Source of the DNA: Phanerodontia chrysosporium
Lineage: Eukaryota; Basidiomycota; Agaricomycetes; Polyporales; Phanerochaetaceae
Direction: 5' to 3'
Length of the DNA stretch: 64,000 bases
Assembly (NCBI GenBank): GCA_001910725.1
Contig: MJGA01000003.1
Span: forward strand, 1,488,001 to 1,552,000
In this document: positions 10,574 through 21,035 of the stretch, piece after piece
How the letters are laid out: each line of letters starts with the position of its first letter
Numbering within the stretch: the first letter of the stretch is position 1
The notes under the pieces: model-generated
The model's input: only the letters and a program-made list of their open reading frames with translations
Databases searched by the model: none
What the model was told of the DNA's origin: nothing
Program-made: the position numbers and the translations under genes

Positions 10574-13500
10574 TCAGCCACCAAAGAGCTGGTTGAGCTC
10601 CTCCATGCGGCGCTGGAGGATCTCGGCCTTGGTGTAGTTCTGGCTGAGCGTCATGTTCGCCAGCTCCGTCTTCTTCCGCTGCACGGCGAGCAGCCGGTCC
10701 TCGATCGACTTTTCGATGATCAGCTTCACGGTCGTCACCGGGCGCGTCTGGCCGAGGCGGTGCTGCAGGCCCGCTGTCAGTAAACCCAGCGCACACGATG
10801 GCAGACATGAGGGAGGGGAACTCACGATGCGGTCGACGGCCTGGTTCTCCACCGCCGGGTTCCAGTACGGGTCCATGAGGTACACGCGCTGCGCCGCCGT
10901 CAGGTTCAGCCCGACGCCGCCCGCCTTGAGCGACACGAGCAGGACCTCGCACGCGGGGTCGTGCTTCAGCGCCTCCATCGCCCGCGTGCGCTCGTCCCGC
11001 TTCATCGTGCCGTCGAGGCGGTCGTACTTGATGTTCGCCGCCTCGAGCGCGTCCTCGATCTTGTCCAGCATCGACGTCCACTGCGAGCTGCGGGAGGGTG
11101 AGACTCGGCAGGAGAAGACATCCAATGAGACTTACAAGACCACGGTCTTGACGACACCGTCGTCGATGTTGTTGCCCTCCCGGTCGACCATCTGCACGTC
11201 AATCGAGCCCGGGTCGTAGTTCGCCGAGTGCGGGTTCGAGCGCGAGAACTGCATGAGGTCCGCGAGGAGCGCGCGCACCTTGGTCGAGAGCACGAGGTTG
11301 TCGAACGTGACGGCGCCCTTCTGCCGCTGCTCGCGCTTCGCGGGCTTCTTCTTCGGCTGCGCGTCGGGCAGCGCGTTCGGCACGAACTCGACCGCGTCCT
11401 GCGGCGCGAGCGGCGCCTGGCACACCGCGCAGCTGCGCTTCGTGTCCGCCGGCACGTTTGGGTACCCCGGCGAGCACGAGTTGCGGAAGCAGCCGACGCA
11501 AAAGAGGTGCTGGCACCGCGTCAGGATCGCGTGCACCGCGCTCGATGGGCTGTTCTGCCGCGTCGACGCGCGCGACGCTGCGGCCTTTGGCTTGCGCCCC
11601 CGCTTCGCCGGCTCACCGTCGCAGGCCCGCACGCCTCCTCTGCGTCCTCCGACGGGATGCCGAGCTCGTAGCCACAGTCGACGCACTGGGCGGTTCCGGC
11701 TTCGCGGAGGAGCGAGAACACGGCTGAGGCGCGGTTCATGTCGAGGCCATCTCTGCTGATAACCTTCGTGAGCTCCTCCCAATTCGGCGCGTCGCCAGAC
11801 TGGAGATCGCCGACGAGGCCGAGCCCCTTGTTCATCACCAGCTCGTAGTGGTCGCAGATCTGGCGCAGGCGAAGGATCTTCTGCAGAATGCCGACATAGT
11901 TCTTCATGACCTCGTTCTTGTTCGACAACTCCTTGAACTCGGCCTTTGACTCCGTGAAGAACTGGTCGTATATCTGCTGCTCCTGCTCGTCAAACTTGAG
12001 ATACCTGAGCTCATCGCGGCGCGGGGGCAGGTTGAGGATCTTCTGCCCGTTCTCGGCCTTCGACTCCTTCGTCCGGCGCAGAGTGATGCACCGCATGATG
12101 CTCTGTAACCGAGCGACTCCGAGGACCTGCCCGTACTTCACAGGGCTGCCGATGTACTCCGTCCACACGGCCTTTTCGTCGAATGGCTCGAGTCGCAAGA
12201 ACTTCAACAGTGCATAGACGTCATCGAGCTTGTTCTGGACTGGAGTACCGGTCAGGCAGAGGCGGCGGTCGGCGATCAAATCGCAGCATGCGCGACACGC
12301 GACGGTGCTGACTTCCTTGATCGAACTACGAGAACTGTCAGCAGCCTGTAGACAGAGAACCCGGACTATGGTGCTTACTGTGCCTCGTCGAGGACCACCC
12401 TGAACCAATGAACGCTCTGGAGGGGACTGCTCGCTTCCACGGCACTACTGCACGCAGTCTTTTTCCTCTTCTTTGCCGCAGCTTTCTTCGTTTTCCCAAG
12501 CTTGATGATCTGGTTGCCTCGCTCATCCGTCTCAATGCAGCCCTCGCCACTACTGCCGTCCTCGTCCTCGTCGTCAGCCTCTAGGCTCTTCGACTGCTTG
12601 GAGTATTCCACAGCGAGGGTCGAATACGTCGTGATCACTGCGTCAAAGTCTGCTAGGAAAGCGGGGTCGGGTTTCCTGGCGTTGCCATGATAAACGTACA
12701 CGCGAAGTGGCGTGCCTTCGCGCAAGCGACGAACAACCGGCTTTGCTTCGGGCAGGCAGGAGGCAGAAAGCTGAGAAGATGAAGGCGTTGGCGGGGTAGC
12801 GCCCGCTGCCGTCGACGAGCAGACTGTCCCAGAGCCTCCTACGACTTCTACCTCGCCTCGCCAGTGCTCTCGGAATTGCTCTTCCCAGTTTACCACAGTG
12901 GAAAGGGGGCATACGATCAAAGTCGCACGCGACTTCGTCTTGAGTCGGCACAAGCGAGTATACTCCGCTTCCAGCCTGTCACTTTGTTTCGTAGCCTTGG
13001 ACTTCCCTTTTCCAGTGGAAGTGTCTGTCGCAGGCGGTGGCATTCCCCATACACTCCCGGAAAAGTGCTCAGGGTTCAGCGCAGATTCCGGCGGCGGAGG
13101 CGGTTGCGGAGGCACTAGAGGCGTGGCCGCAAAGTTCCGTGCTGACTGCAACGTAGCACCGATAAGGGCGACGCAAGATATGGTTTTCCCCAATCCCATC
13201 TACGTGACGTTAGACTCCTGACAGGTCGAAGAATAGGCCGTACGCACATCGTCTGCTAAGATACCGCCCTTTGTCGGTGGTGGCTCCTCAAACACCTCCT
13301 TCTGCGTTATGAGATGATGCCACGAACGTTCGCCGCTTATTGGATTGCACCGCTCTTGCCAGAGGGAATTATTCGACGAACCAGGGCGTTCACATTCTCG
13401 CTCCAGCAAGAAGGTGAGAGCCTTCTTCTGGTGTGGGTAGAGCGTCGTAGCCACCTCCGGGGCTGGTGAAGAAAAGAGTCAGACGAGGATGCTCACGCGT

Positions 13501-14911
13501 ATGCTGCGAATTAGACCTTGACTACGTACGAGGCTCCGTCTCTGGCAATTCATCTCCGTCCTTCATGCTCTTGAAAAGCTCGTCCACTTGGCTCCTCTGC
13601 ACCTCCACGCTTTTACCCATTCTATCGAACCGCCCCACACCTCCGCCAGAACCACCTGGGTAGTTGAGAAGAGCTTGCCTATGGCCACCCGGAGGTGGGT
13701 TATGGGGGTTGAGGTAATATTGTGTGCGAAGTCTCTGGATGTCTGACTGCAGGTTAGGGTGGTCCAACAATAGACCGCGGGAGTGCAGGTAATTAGCAAC
13801 GACGCTGATGTTGCCCTTCGGTGTGAAGACTAATAGCGACAGAGGTAATATGGGTAGCTGTAATAGAGTTAGTTAGCGTATCCTTCAACGATGTAGGCCC
13901 ACGCACGTTCGGCGGTCCTCTGCGGACTTTCCCATCTAGCCGTATCAACCCTTTGCCTAGCATAGGCCCCAAATAGTTGGCAACCTTCTGCTCGACGACA
14001 CCGAAATTCTCGCCTGGAACTACCTGGCCGTCGGGCCTGGTCATGTTCGGGGTCCGGATGTGAATGGTGTCACGGTTCTCCGGTTTTGAGGCATTGTGTT
14101 CGTAGTTCATACGAACCGGTGCCCATTCTACTTCAGCAGAATTCGGGCCATACTGAGGCTGAATGTAGGGAATGGGATAAAGGACGAGGGCGGTCACAGT
14201 CAGTTGTCCGATGCAGACGGGAGTCTTGGGAGGCAAGTCCTCCGGCAAAGACGACTGCAGCGAAGGCTGCGGGGACGGGGGTATCTGGATGAGCTGTTGA
14301 GCAGGCTGCCGCCCTGCTGGGGGAGGTGACGGGGAACTAGTGAGATCTATCACCTGACGCGATGAAGACGAGGATTGAACTTCGCAAGGCTGTGGCTGCT
14401 GCGACGGATGTGCTTGTGCAGCCCTAAAGGACTGTGAGGTGACTTGTGCTTGAGGCGCAGCAAGTGTAGGAGGCACCGGCTGACTTGACGGAGCTCTCGG
14501 GAAGAACGCAGAGGAATTTGAAGGTCCACTAAACGCGGGACGTAGTGTAGTATTAACTGGCTGAGAGAGTGGCCCCATCGATGAACAAGACCTCGACATA
14601 GAGTAGGATGAGATATTTGAGTCTGAGTGCAGAGAAGAAGAAGACATGGCGGGGGAGAGGCCAGAATGATGAGGTTGGACACGGAGATGTCCCAGACTCT
14701 GGACGACGTCGTTGGCGGCGTTGGCGGCATTGAAAGAACGACTCTCGGAACACATTCGCTTTGCTTTCCTATCGCATCGCGTGTAGCAGTCGGTGTCGGT
14801 GTCATCATCGCCAGTGAGATCTATCGGGTTCGACTGGGAATGCGGAGGCGGAGGCGGAGGCGGAAGAGGTACTGGCTGGCTCGTCGTGGGCGGCTGTACC
14901 GTGTCGGACAT
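10574..14911 (-). CDS. RAD5/HLTF-like SNF2 ATPase with RING finger
   Basis: The start at 14911 gives MSDTVQPPTTSQPVPLPPPP and a disordered Ser/Pro/Gln-rich N-terminus. This is followed by VCIGQLTVTALVLYPIPYI and FGVVEQKVANYLGPMLGKGL, a beta-rich segment in the position of a HIRAN domain. After TLYPHQKKALTFLLERE the SNF2 core shows GGILADDMGLGKTISCVALI (Walker A), RATLIVCPLSTVVNWEEQF, VVLDEAQ (motif II) and LCLTGTPVQNKLDDVYALL. A RING-type cysteine set follows: CVDCGYELG, then CQHLFCVGCF and CAVCQAPL, with a long insert after the first pair. The helicase C lobe contains SLKAGGVGLNLTAAQRV and HRLGQTRPVTTVKLI. The order HIRAN-like, SNF2_N, RING, Helicase_C fits Rad5/HLTF, E3 ligases and translocases of post-replication repair. 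HIRAN assignment is inference; Rrp1/Rrp2-type RING-SNF2 proteins are the alternative. Confidence 0.85.
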
Positions 14912-16177
14912 CGGGGGGACGGTCGTCGGCGACAGAAAGAGTGCTGTGAACGTCTTTGCAGACGTTGTGGTCGTCGTGGAGAAGAAGGGAACGTCGGTGG
15001 TTTCGGGAGGCCTTGCGATTTAGAGGTTCTGCTCTCGGAGCGCGTAAGCAAAGTCGGGCAATGAACCCACGTGACAAATCAACAGAGTCCCCGGGGTACG
15101 ATTGGCCCAGGGGGTATCCCCGCTTGACTAATCACACTGCCCGCCACTGCCTCCTCGTAGCTATCCTGGCTGAAAGACAGGCTATGTGCTCAACCTGTGT
15201 GCCAAATAATGCCAGATATCTGCTGGATATACTACAGCTCGTCTCTCAGTGACGAGGTACCACCGGACAACTGACTAACCTCCCCGTCCCACGATTACTC
15301 AGACGCAAGTACAACCCGCGCTCAAAACCCGTACCTTCCGCTGTACTTCCAGATATCCACATGTCCAGATTGCGCAACCTTCGGTCTTGCTGTCGCTCAG
15401 TTGCGAGGACAGCCGTTGTCGCTGAAACCGTCATAATGCTGTGGATAGGCCAATGCTGCACGCCTGTTTGTCACTTGTGAGTTGCGTCGGTGCCATCCGA
15501 GATGGGATTGGGACGCTCATAGACAACGCTCAGCTTGCACACATGACGCATATCCGACCATATTGTCTCGTCATGCTATATGACCCATGACGCACAGGCT
15601 TGTGGTAGTTTCCGCGCATGCCATCCAGATGGCCGAGTATGCGTACACCTCCTGCTAGCCTAGCTCCAGATCACGTCTCTATCATAGGCTTCGTGTGCGT
15701 TGAGGACGCAGTGCTCAATCTCGGCACATGCCCGAAGCATTGATGCATCTGCAGCACATGTCTTACAGCCTGTTTCTCCAAGGGGTAAACATTCAGCTCG
15801 CTCGGCATTCGCACCCACGGGCCGCGCAGAACGACCCGTTGACGGCATACCAACGGCCATGCCCGTCGTAACTTACTCAGAGTCAGTTATCGAGTTGTGC
15901 TGCATGCCGCTGCTGAGCGGAGAACATCAGAACCTCTGGAGCTTAGCACGGTCAGGCGATGTATCGCATTCTTCGTGCGAACGGCCTCTCCTAGCATAAG
16001 GACCTTGTCCACTGCGATAAGGGCTCTTCAGCCCCCAACCGCACGTCTCCTGGTGCGCAGTGTATATTTACCGTCTACCGACGCTACTAAGACATATCAG
16101 TTCACTTCTTCATAGCATTGAAAGGCGCTCCGCCGGGACGACTACAAAAGATTGATACAAACATCGATCCATGAAAC
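14912..16177. other. Longest intergenic gap (about 1.27 kb)
   Basis: The left 150 bp is the upstream region of the RAD5-like gene (minus strand) and the right part is upstream of the GH20 gene (plus strand), so it must hold both promoters. Short ORFs at 15660-15999 on both strands show no recognisable motif and no spliced continuation. No tRNA, terminal repeat or transposase fragment was recognised. Confidence 0.4.
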
Positions 16178-19010
16178 ATGTTGCATTTTATGAGACGGAT
16201 CCTGTCTCTCCTAGTATGCAACACGGTGGTGGTGACTTGTGCTAGTCGCTCGTCGCTACCGCCACTGGTTCCCGCCGTTCATTCGGTCGCAATCTGTGAC
16301 CAGGAAGATTTCATTCTTCCCAGCCTACTTCATATAATTGTCGATGAGACCTTCTCAGAGTCTTCCCTTGACAACGGCTTCACACTGATTCCCCCCACAC
16401 TTCATACTTTCGCGGAAACCATCGCTACCGATGTCCATGAATTGTTTCCGCAGACAAACGTCAACATCGTCATAACACCGGCTTCGCGTGTATCGTCGTA
16501 TTATGGGTACGTTTATCTCACGCTGTCACCGACCACCAACGATACTCTCGCGAGCGGGGCCCATACCACCGAGGGATACGAGCTGATCGCTTCACCGGGT
16601 GGTGTGACGATCACTGGTACTGGCGCGAAGGGTGCCTTCTGGGGGACACGCACACTGCTTCAAGGCCTGGTTCAAAACGAAGGTCACTTTCCTAGCGTAA
16701 CAATACGTGATCACCCGGATTGGCCTACGCGTGGCATCATGTTAGGTACGTCGTTGGGCTGTAATATCCCGCATGCATCTTCGCGGCTTTACTTACAGGT
16801 GCTCTTGCTCATGGCATCCAGATGTCGGGAGACATTGGTATCCGATGGCATTTTTGAAGGAGATGTGTGCGTACGCATCCTGGTTCAAGATGAATGAATT
16901 TGTGAGTGCAGTCGGCCCGCCGCTTTGCATGCGTCTTTGTTAAGGCAGGACCGACACAGCATGTCCACCTGTCTGATAACATCAGCCCAATGGGGCATCC
17001 GGATGCCTACGCCCGCTTTCGCCTCCGTTCCGCAAACCCTGCTCTGGCCGGTCTCACGCCGTATCTCAACGAGACCTATACACGTGAAGAGTTCGACGAC
17101 TTACAGACCACTTGTGCGCGTCGTGGCGTCACCGTAATTCTCGCTGTCGATTCGCGAAGCGTCCTATAGCTAATATGACACTCCCGACAGATCACCCCGG
17201 AGATTGAATCAGTGAGTGGCACTCACACGAGTGCATAGCATCTTCTCACAGTATGTGACAGCCCGGACATGCCCTAGTCATTACTCAATGGAAGCCTCAG
17301 CTGGCCTTGTCGAACGACCCGACCCTCCTCAATCTCTCTGTGCCTGACGCCATCCCCACTGTAAAGTCTATTTGGAAAGGTAGCTGTCCGGTCATAAAAA
17401 CGCACCATACACTAATCCGTATATCCAGAATTTCTACCATGGTTCCATACGGGTACGGATGATGATTCGTCCCGTGATCTGTCGTGTATTGACTGGGGTC
17501 TCACAGAACAAGTATCGATTGGTGCGGATGAATATAATGCGGACTTGGCGGACGACTACAATAACTTTGTGAATACAATGGTGCACAGCTATTTGCCAAC
17601 ACACCACAACGATGTCACCCTGACTCCCTTTCTGACTAGGCTGCATTCATTGAAACAGAGTCTGGCAAGAGAATTCGCATCTGGAGTACTAACGAACCTT
17701 CGAACAAGACTTCAGTCAGTAAGGCCGTCATTAAACAGCACTGGTATGCTTTTCACTTACCGCTCTTACGATCGTGTTGCTGACTAGGGATGACCAGGGA
17801 ATTCTTCGAGGGCGACCCATTTGGGCTAATCAAACAAGGGTACGATGTCATTAACAGGTCCGTGAGTATAACGACCGCCTTACGTGAAGAACTGACATGC
17901 ACGGTCAGTGAGGATTCTATACACTATATCGTCATGAAGGCGCCACAGACAGTGCGTGGCGCTCGGCCGTTATTGTTCCATGTTCGAACTGAAGTTCATA
18001 CACAGCCCGGAGCCTATCCTCAGCGTCTGAACCAGACGCGCTTGTGGGACGGCGCAAACGTCGGCACGGGTGGCATTTGGGACCCTCATATCTTTGATAG
18101 AGGCGGGCACCTTCATTTGCCTTGAGAAGATGGCTCACTAATCCAACGACTAGGCAATGCATCGAACAACCCGACCATCACCGAGCCATTGCTACAAGGG
18201 TCCATAATGGTGTGCACTAGGAATTATGCGTACTCCGTCACTGGCTGATACCCGTGGGTCTCGCAGGCAGTGTGGAATGACCACGGGCCCAACGCGTCTA
18301 CACCCCTCGAGGCGTACTATGCAGTCAAGGAAGGCCTTCCCGTCATAGCGGCCGCGAATTGGCAAGCAGCGTCCCGGCCGAACCACCTGACGCACCCCCA
18401 GTTCCTTCAGGCATTTCCCATCCTCGAGGCTAGCGCCCCAGGGCAGAACCTCGCCAGACGCGTACCGAGTAGGACAGACCTCGTCGCACGCTACGACTGG
18501 GTGGCGGGTGCGAGGTCCGGCACGCGAGTCGCGGATACCAGTGGAAACGGATACGACGCGGTGCTCCAAAACGGTGTACTTCATACGCCTCTGGGAAGCA
18601 AGGGCCACAACTACACCGTCCTCATCTCCGTTGGCTGCGCACACGAGTCAGATGTTCTCCTTTCGGGCCCGGACACATCCTTCGGAGTCACGAGTCACGG
18701 AGGCGGACGTACACTTGCCTTTACATCATCCAATATCGTCTACCCACTGCTCAACTACACCTTCCACCCGGCATGTCGCTCGAAGGGTTGGGAGGTAATT
18801 CTGCATGGTACGGAGAATGACACTACAGCTTGGGTAGATGGCAAGCACGCTGGAAACTTCGTGATCGGAATCGACGGAACAACAGAGTTCCAGCCTATGG
18901 CGTTCGTCGCACCCGCACAACAGATCCACGTTGAGAGGTTCGTGCTGTGGAATGGCGTACAGGAAATTGCGAGTATTAGCGACGTTAGCCACAATACGCA
19001 CATGGTGTAA
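16178..19010 (+). CDS. GH20 beta-N-acetylhexosaminidase with C-terminal extension
   Basis: MLHFMRRILSLLVCNTVVVT is a signal peptide. The GH20b-like N-terminal domain includes TEGYELIASPGGVTITGTGA and KGAFWGTRTLLQGL. At least ten short introns were placed by frame and family pattern. They yield RGIML-DVGRHWYP, FLKEMCAYASWFKMNEF, HVHLSDNI, ITPEIES-PGHALVITQWK and TEQVSIGADEY, which carries the adjacent Asp-Glu catalytic pair of GH20. Later segments are RIRIWSTNEPSN, KQHWEFFEGDPFGLIKQGYD, RLWDGANVGTGGIWDPHIFD, MAVWNDHGPNAS and EGLPVIAAANWQA. After about 18480 an extra region (ARYDWVAG, DTSGNGYDAVLQNG) resembles a LamG/concanavalin-like domain seen in fungal GH20 enzymes. It should remove terminal GlcNAc from chitin oligomers or glycoconjugates outside the cell. 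The intron at 18103-18153 appears to use a GC donor. No frame-breaking lesion remains after splicing. Confidence 0.85.
18103..18153 (+). other. Inferred GC-AG intron in the GH20 gene
   Basis: The flanking exons read PHIFDR and GNASNNPTITEPLL in one frame only if GCGGGC...ACTAG is removed. No GT lies near the left border. A CTAAT branch-like site precedes the acceptor. The length of 51 nt is typical for this window. Confidence 0.6.
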
Positions 19011-19475
19011 CATAGTCGATGACATAAGGAGCAGAGACAGAATGAGAACGGAAGGCTGTTGCAGTGCCGCGACACTCGGGATGCCGAGGGCTATCCATTG
19101 TGACACTCAACAGCGTGCGGATTTCACGAAGACGCCACCCTTTTGCAGGGAGCCCTTTCCAATACTCCGTAAGTGAAAGTGAGACCCTCGCCTTTGCCCA
19201 TAAGCCAGCGATACGCCTGAGAGCTGCTAACAGAAGCAAGGGTCTCACGCTCATTTACCGCTCATTGGAGATGGCTTACCATTGTACTCTAGCCGTTGCA
19301 AGGTCACAAGCAGCCTTATTAATCTGATGGTAACCATTGCACGGCATACTGCAATGAATACCGCCAGAATAGCTAGCTTACAAAGGTAGCGATGTCATCC
19401 TGAAATCCATACACGGTAGCAATGTTACGAACCTGCAGCATTTCAATGTTAGAGGGGTAACGGTGAATGAAACAT
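19011..19475. other. Convergent intergenic region
   Basis: It lies between the GH20 stop (plus strand) and the RNase III stop (minus strand). If the GTAAGC at the end of the RNase III frame is used, the last intron runs to about 19435 and a stop follows at 19425-19427. Nothing else recognisable was seen. Confidence 0.4.
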
Positions 19476-20541
19476 TCAAGGCTTACGGGGAGCCCAGCCC
19501 ATCGCAAAATACGCCTGCCTGGCAGCTTCTTCCTTGGCGAGCTGCTTGCTAGCACCAGATCCAGTTCCCTGCTCGATGCCGTTGACTAAGACGTAGGTTT
19601 AGTGACCGATCAAGATACGTCGCACTCATTTCTTCTGGCCACTCACCGACACACTTGACGGTCCATTTACCAGCATGCGCAGGACCGGAGAATGTTGCGG
19701 GGTATTCCACGAACATTCTCCGCTGATTCGCAGTCTGGTTGAAGAGCGGTAGAAAGGCCGTGTGAGGCTGAGCTGGTGCGAGAGGGTTAGGCAGGGGCGC
19801 GCTAGGGATGCTTGGAAGAGGGGGCGGTGGGCCAGCAGGCGGCGGAGGCTGCAAAGGAGGAGCCATCGGAGGTTCCGGCGTGGAACTATACACAGGATTG
19901 TATAAAGGCTGCTGCTGTGGCTCAGTCTTCAGTTTCTTGGCACTGTGCATAGGATCCATATCCATGTCGGCCTCGTAAGACGGGATATAGTCAGGATCCA
20001 CTAGTGCGCCGATCCAATTCTGAACGACAGTCATGCCTAGGGTAGCATGGACTGCCCCGACGTAGCACTGGAAGATCAATACTAACTCCTAGATAACCTG
20101 ACCGTCAATGAGTGAACACAATCATAAGGATAATCGTAGAGACCTCTGGATTGTCTAAGTCTTTGACAGCTTCCGAGCTGCAGACCATCTTGTTGCGCAG
20201 ACCGTATGCGGTGACCCACTTGCATATGTTGCTGGGGAGGAGAAACTCCTTTCGTTGTTTCTATCATTGGTGTCAGAGCGAGTCATGCCGTTAGTGAAGC
20301 CACCGACCTCAATATCGGTGCCCTTGATCATCGGCCTCTTCCTGAACAAGGCGACAGTGACGGCAGTCTCCAACACCTTGTCTCCGAGTGCGGCAAGTCT
20401 TTCGTAATCACCGTGCTCCGAGTCTACGTGTCTAGGTTGATCAGGGAAGCGGAGAGACCTATGTGTGAATACTTCGAGGAGAATGTCTCCTTGCAGCTTG
20501 GGAATAGGTGGGACTTGAGTAGGAGGCGCTGGACTTCCCAT
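19476..20541 (-). CDS. RNase III-domain protein with C-terminal dsRNA-binding domain
   Basis: The start is the ATG at 20541 (MGSPAPPTQVPPIPKLQGDI); further upstream only a TTG is in frame. The RNase III fold begins LLEVFTHRSLRFPD and the signature helix reads YERLAALGDKVLETAV. Splicing then gives KQRKEFLLPSNICKWVTAYG and LDNPE joined to CYVGAVHATLG, so the second signature (D-x-x-E ahead of GA) is intact. A Pro-rich linker (about 19740-19900) precedes KWTVKCV and NGIEQGTGSGASKQLAKEEA, ARQAYFAMGW, the second half of a dsRBD. Compared with bacterial RNase III (E38, E41, D45, D114, E117 in E. coli numbering), the E41 position is Ala. It could be a weakly active or non-catalytic dsRNA-binding relative; Rnt1-like and mitoribosomal-type proteins are the alternatives. 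The stop is placed at 19476-19478. Confidence 0.75.
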
Positions 20542-21035
20542 GGTTGCGGACGATGGTGAACGATGGCGTTTGAGAGTGGAAGGGGTCGGAGATGGAGAAT
20601 AGGGCTGCGAAGGCTTTATGGGACCTGATAGAGCACGTGCCAGGTTCAAGGAGACGGATATTTAGCGAAGACGGTCTGAGAGCTAGAGGGACGATGTGCG
20701 CACCTGCCGCGGGGGAACCCCAGCTGTACGAATCAGATTGCATGCTAAGTCCTTCTTTGACTTGGGCTTTGACCATCAAATGCGCGAGGGTATGTTGGAA
20801 GAGAGTGGCAGGAGAGCTGCCAGTTTATATCCAGGCCGGACGCTGCGCGGAGACTTGAGCGTTCATGACAAGTTCAGCGCCGCTCTCGCCCACGCGGCAC
20901 CTTTCCCACAAATCCCGCCTGCGATCAGGCAAATTTGGAAGCGCCCGCACAGCGACCAGCGACAATGACTCCTCAAGATCGCATATATCTATAAAATACA
21001 ACAAAAGCACAATGCCAATACCCATCAAAAGAATG
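20542..21035. promoter_or_regulatory. Upstream region of the RNase III gene and 3' end of the remodeller gene
   Basis: The RNase III gene (minus) starts at its left border and the Mit1-like gene (minus) ends at its right border. Overlapping short ORFs on both strands at 20590-20970 lack recognisable content. No clear TATA element was found. Confidence 0.35.

Noticed and set aside
15660..15999. Opposed short ORFs in the largest gap
   Set aside because: Sequence is mutually antisense, lacks motifs and has no splice continuation.
16740..16900. Premature stop in the GH20 gene
   Set aside because: The stop lies in a frame created by using an early AG; the acceptor CATCCAG restores LDVGRHWYP and an open frame.
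20050..20160. Loss of the RNase III DxxE motif (frame reading IFQCYVGA)
   Set aside because: Using the acceptor directly before TGCTACGTCGGG gives DNPE-CYVGA, so the second catalytic motif is intact; only the E41-type residue differs.
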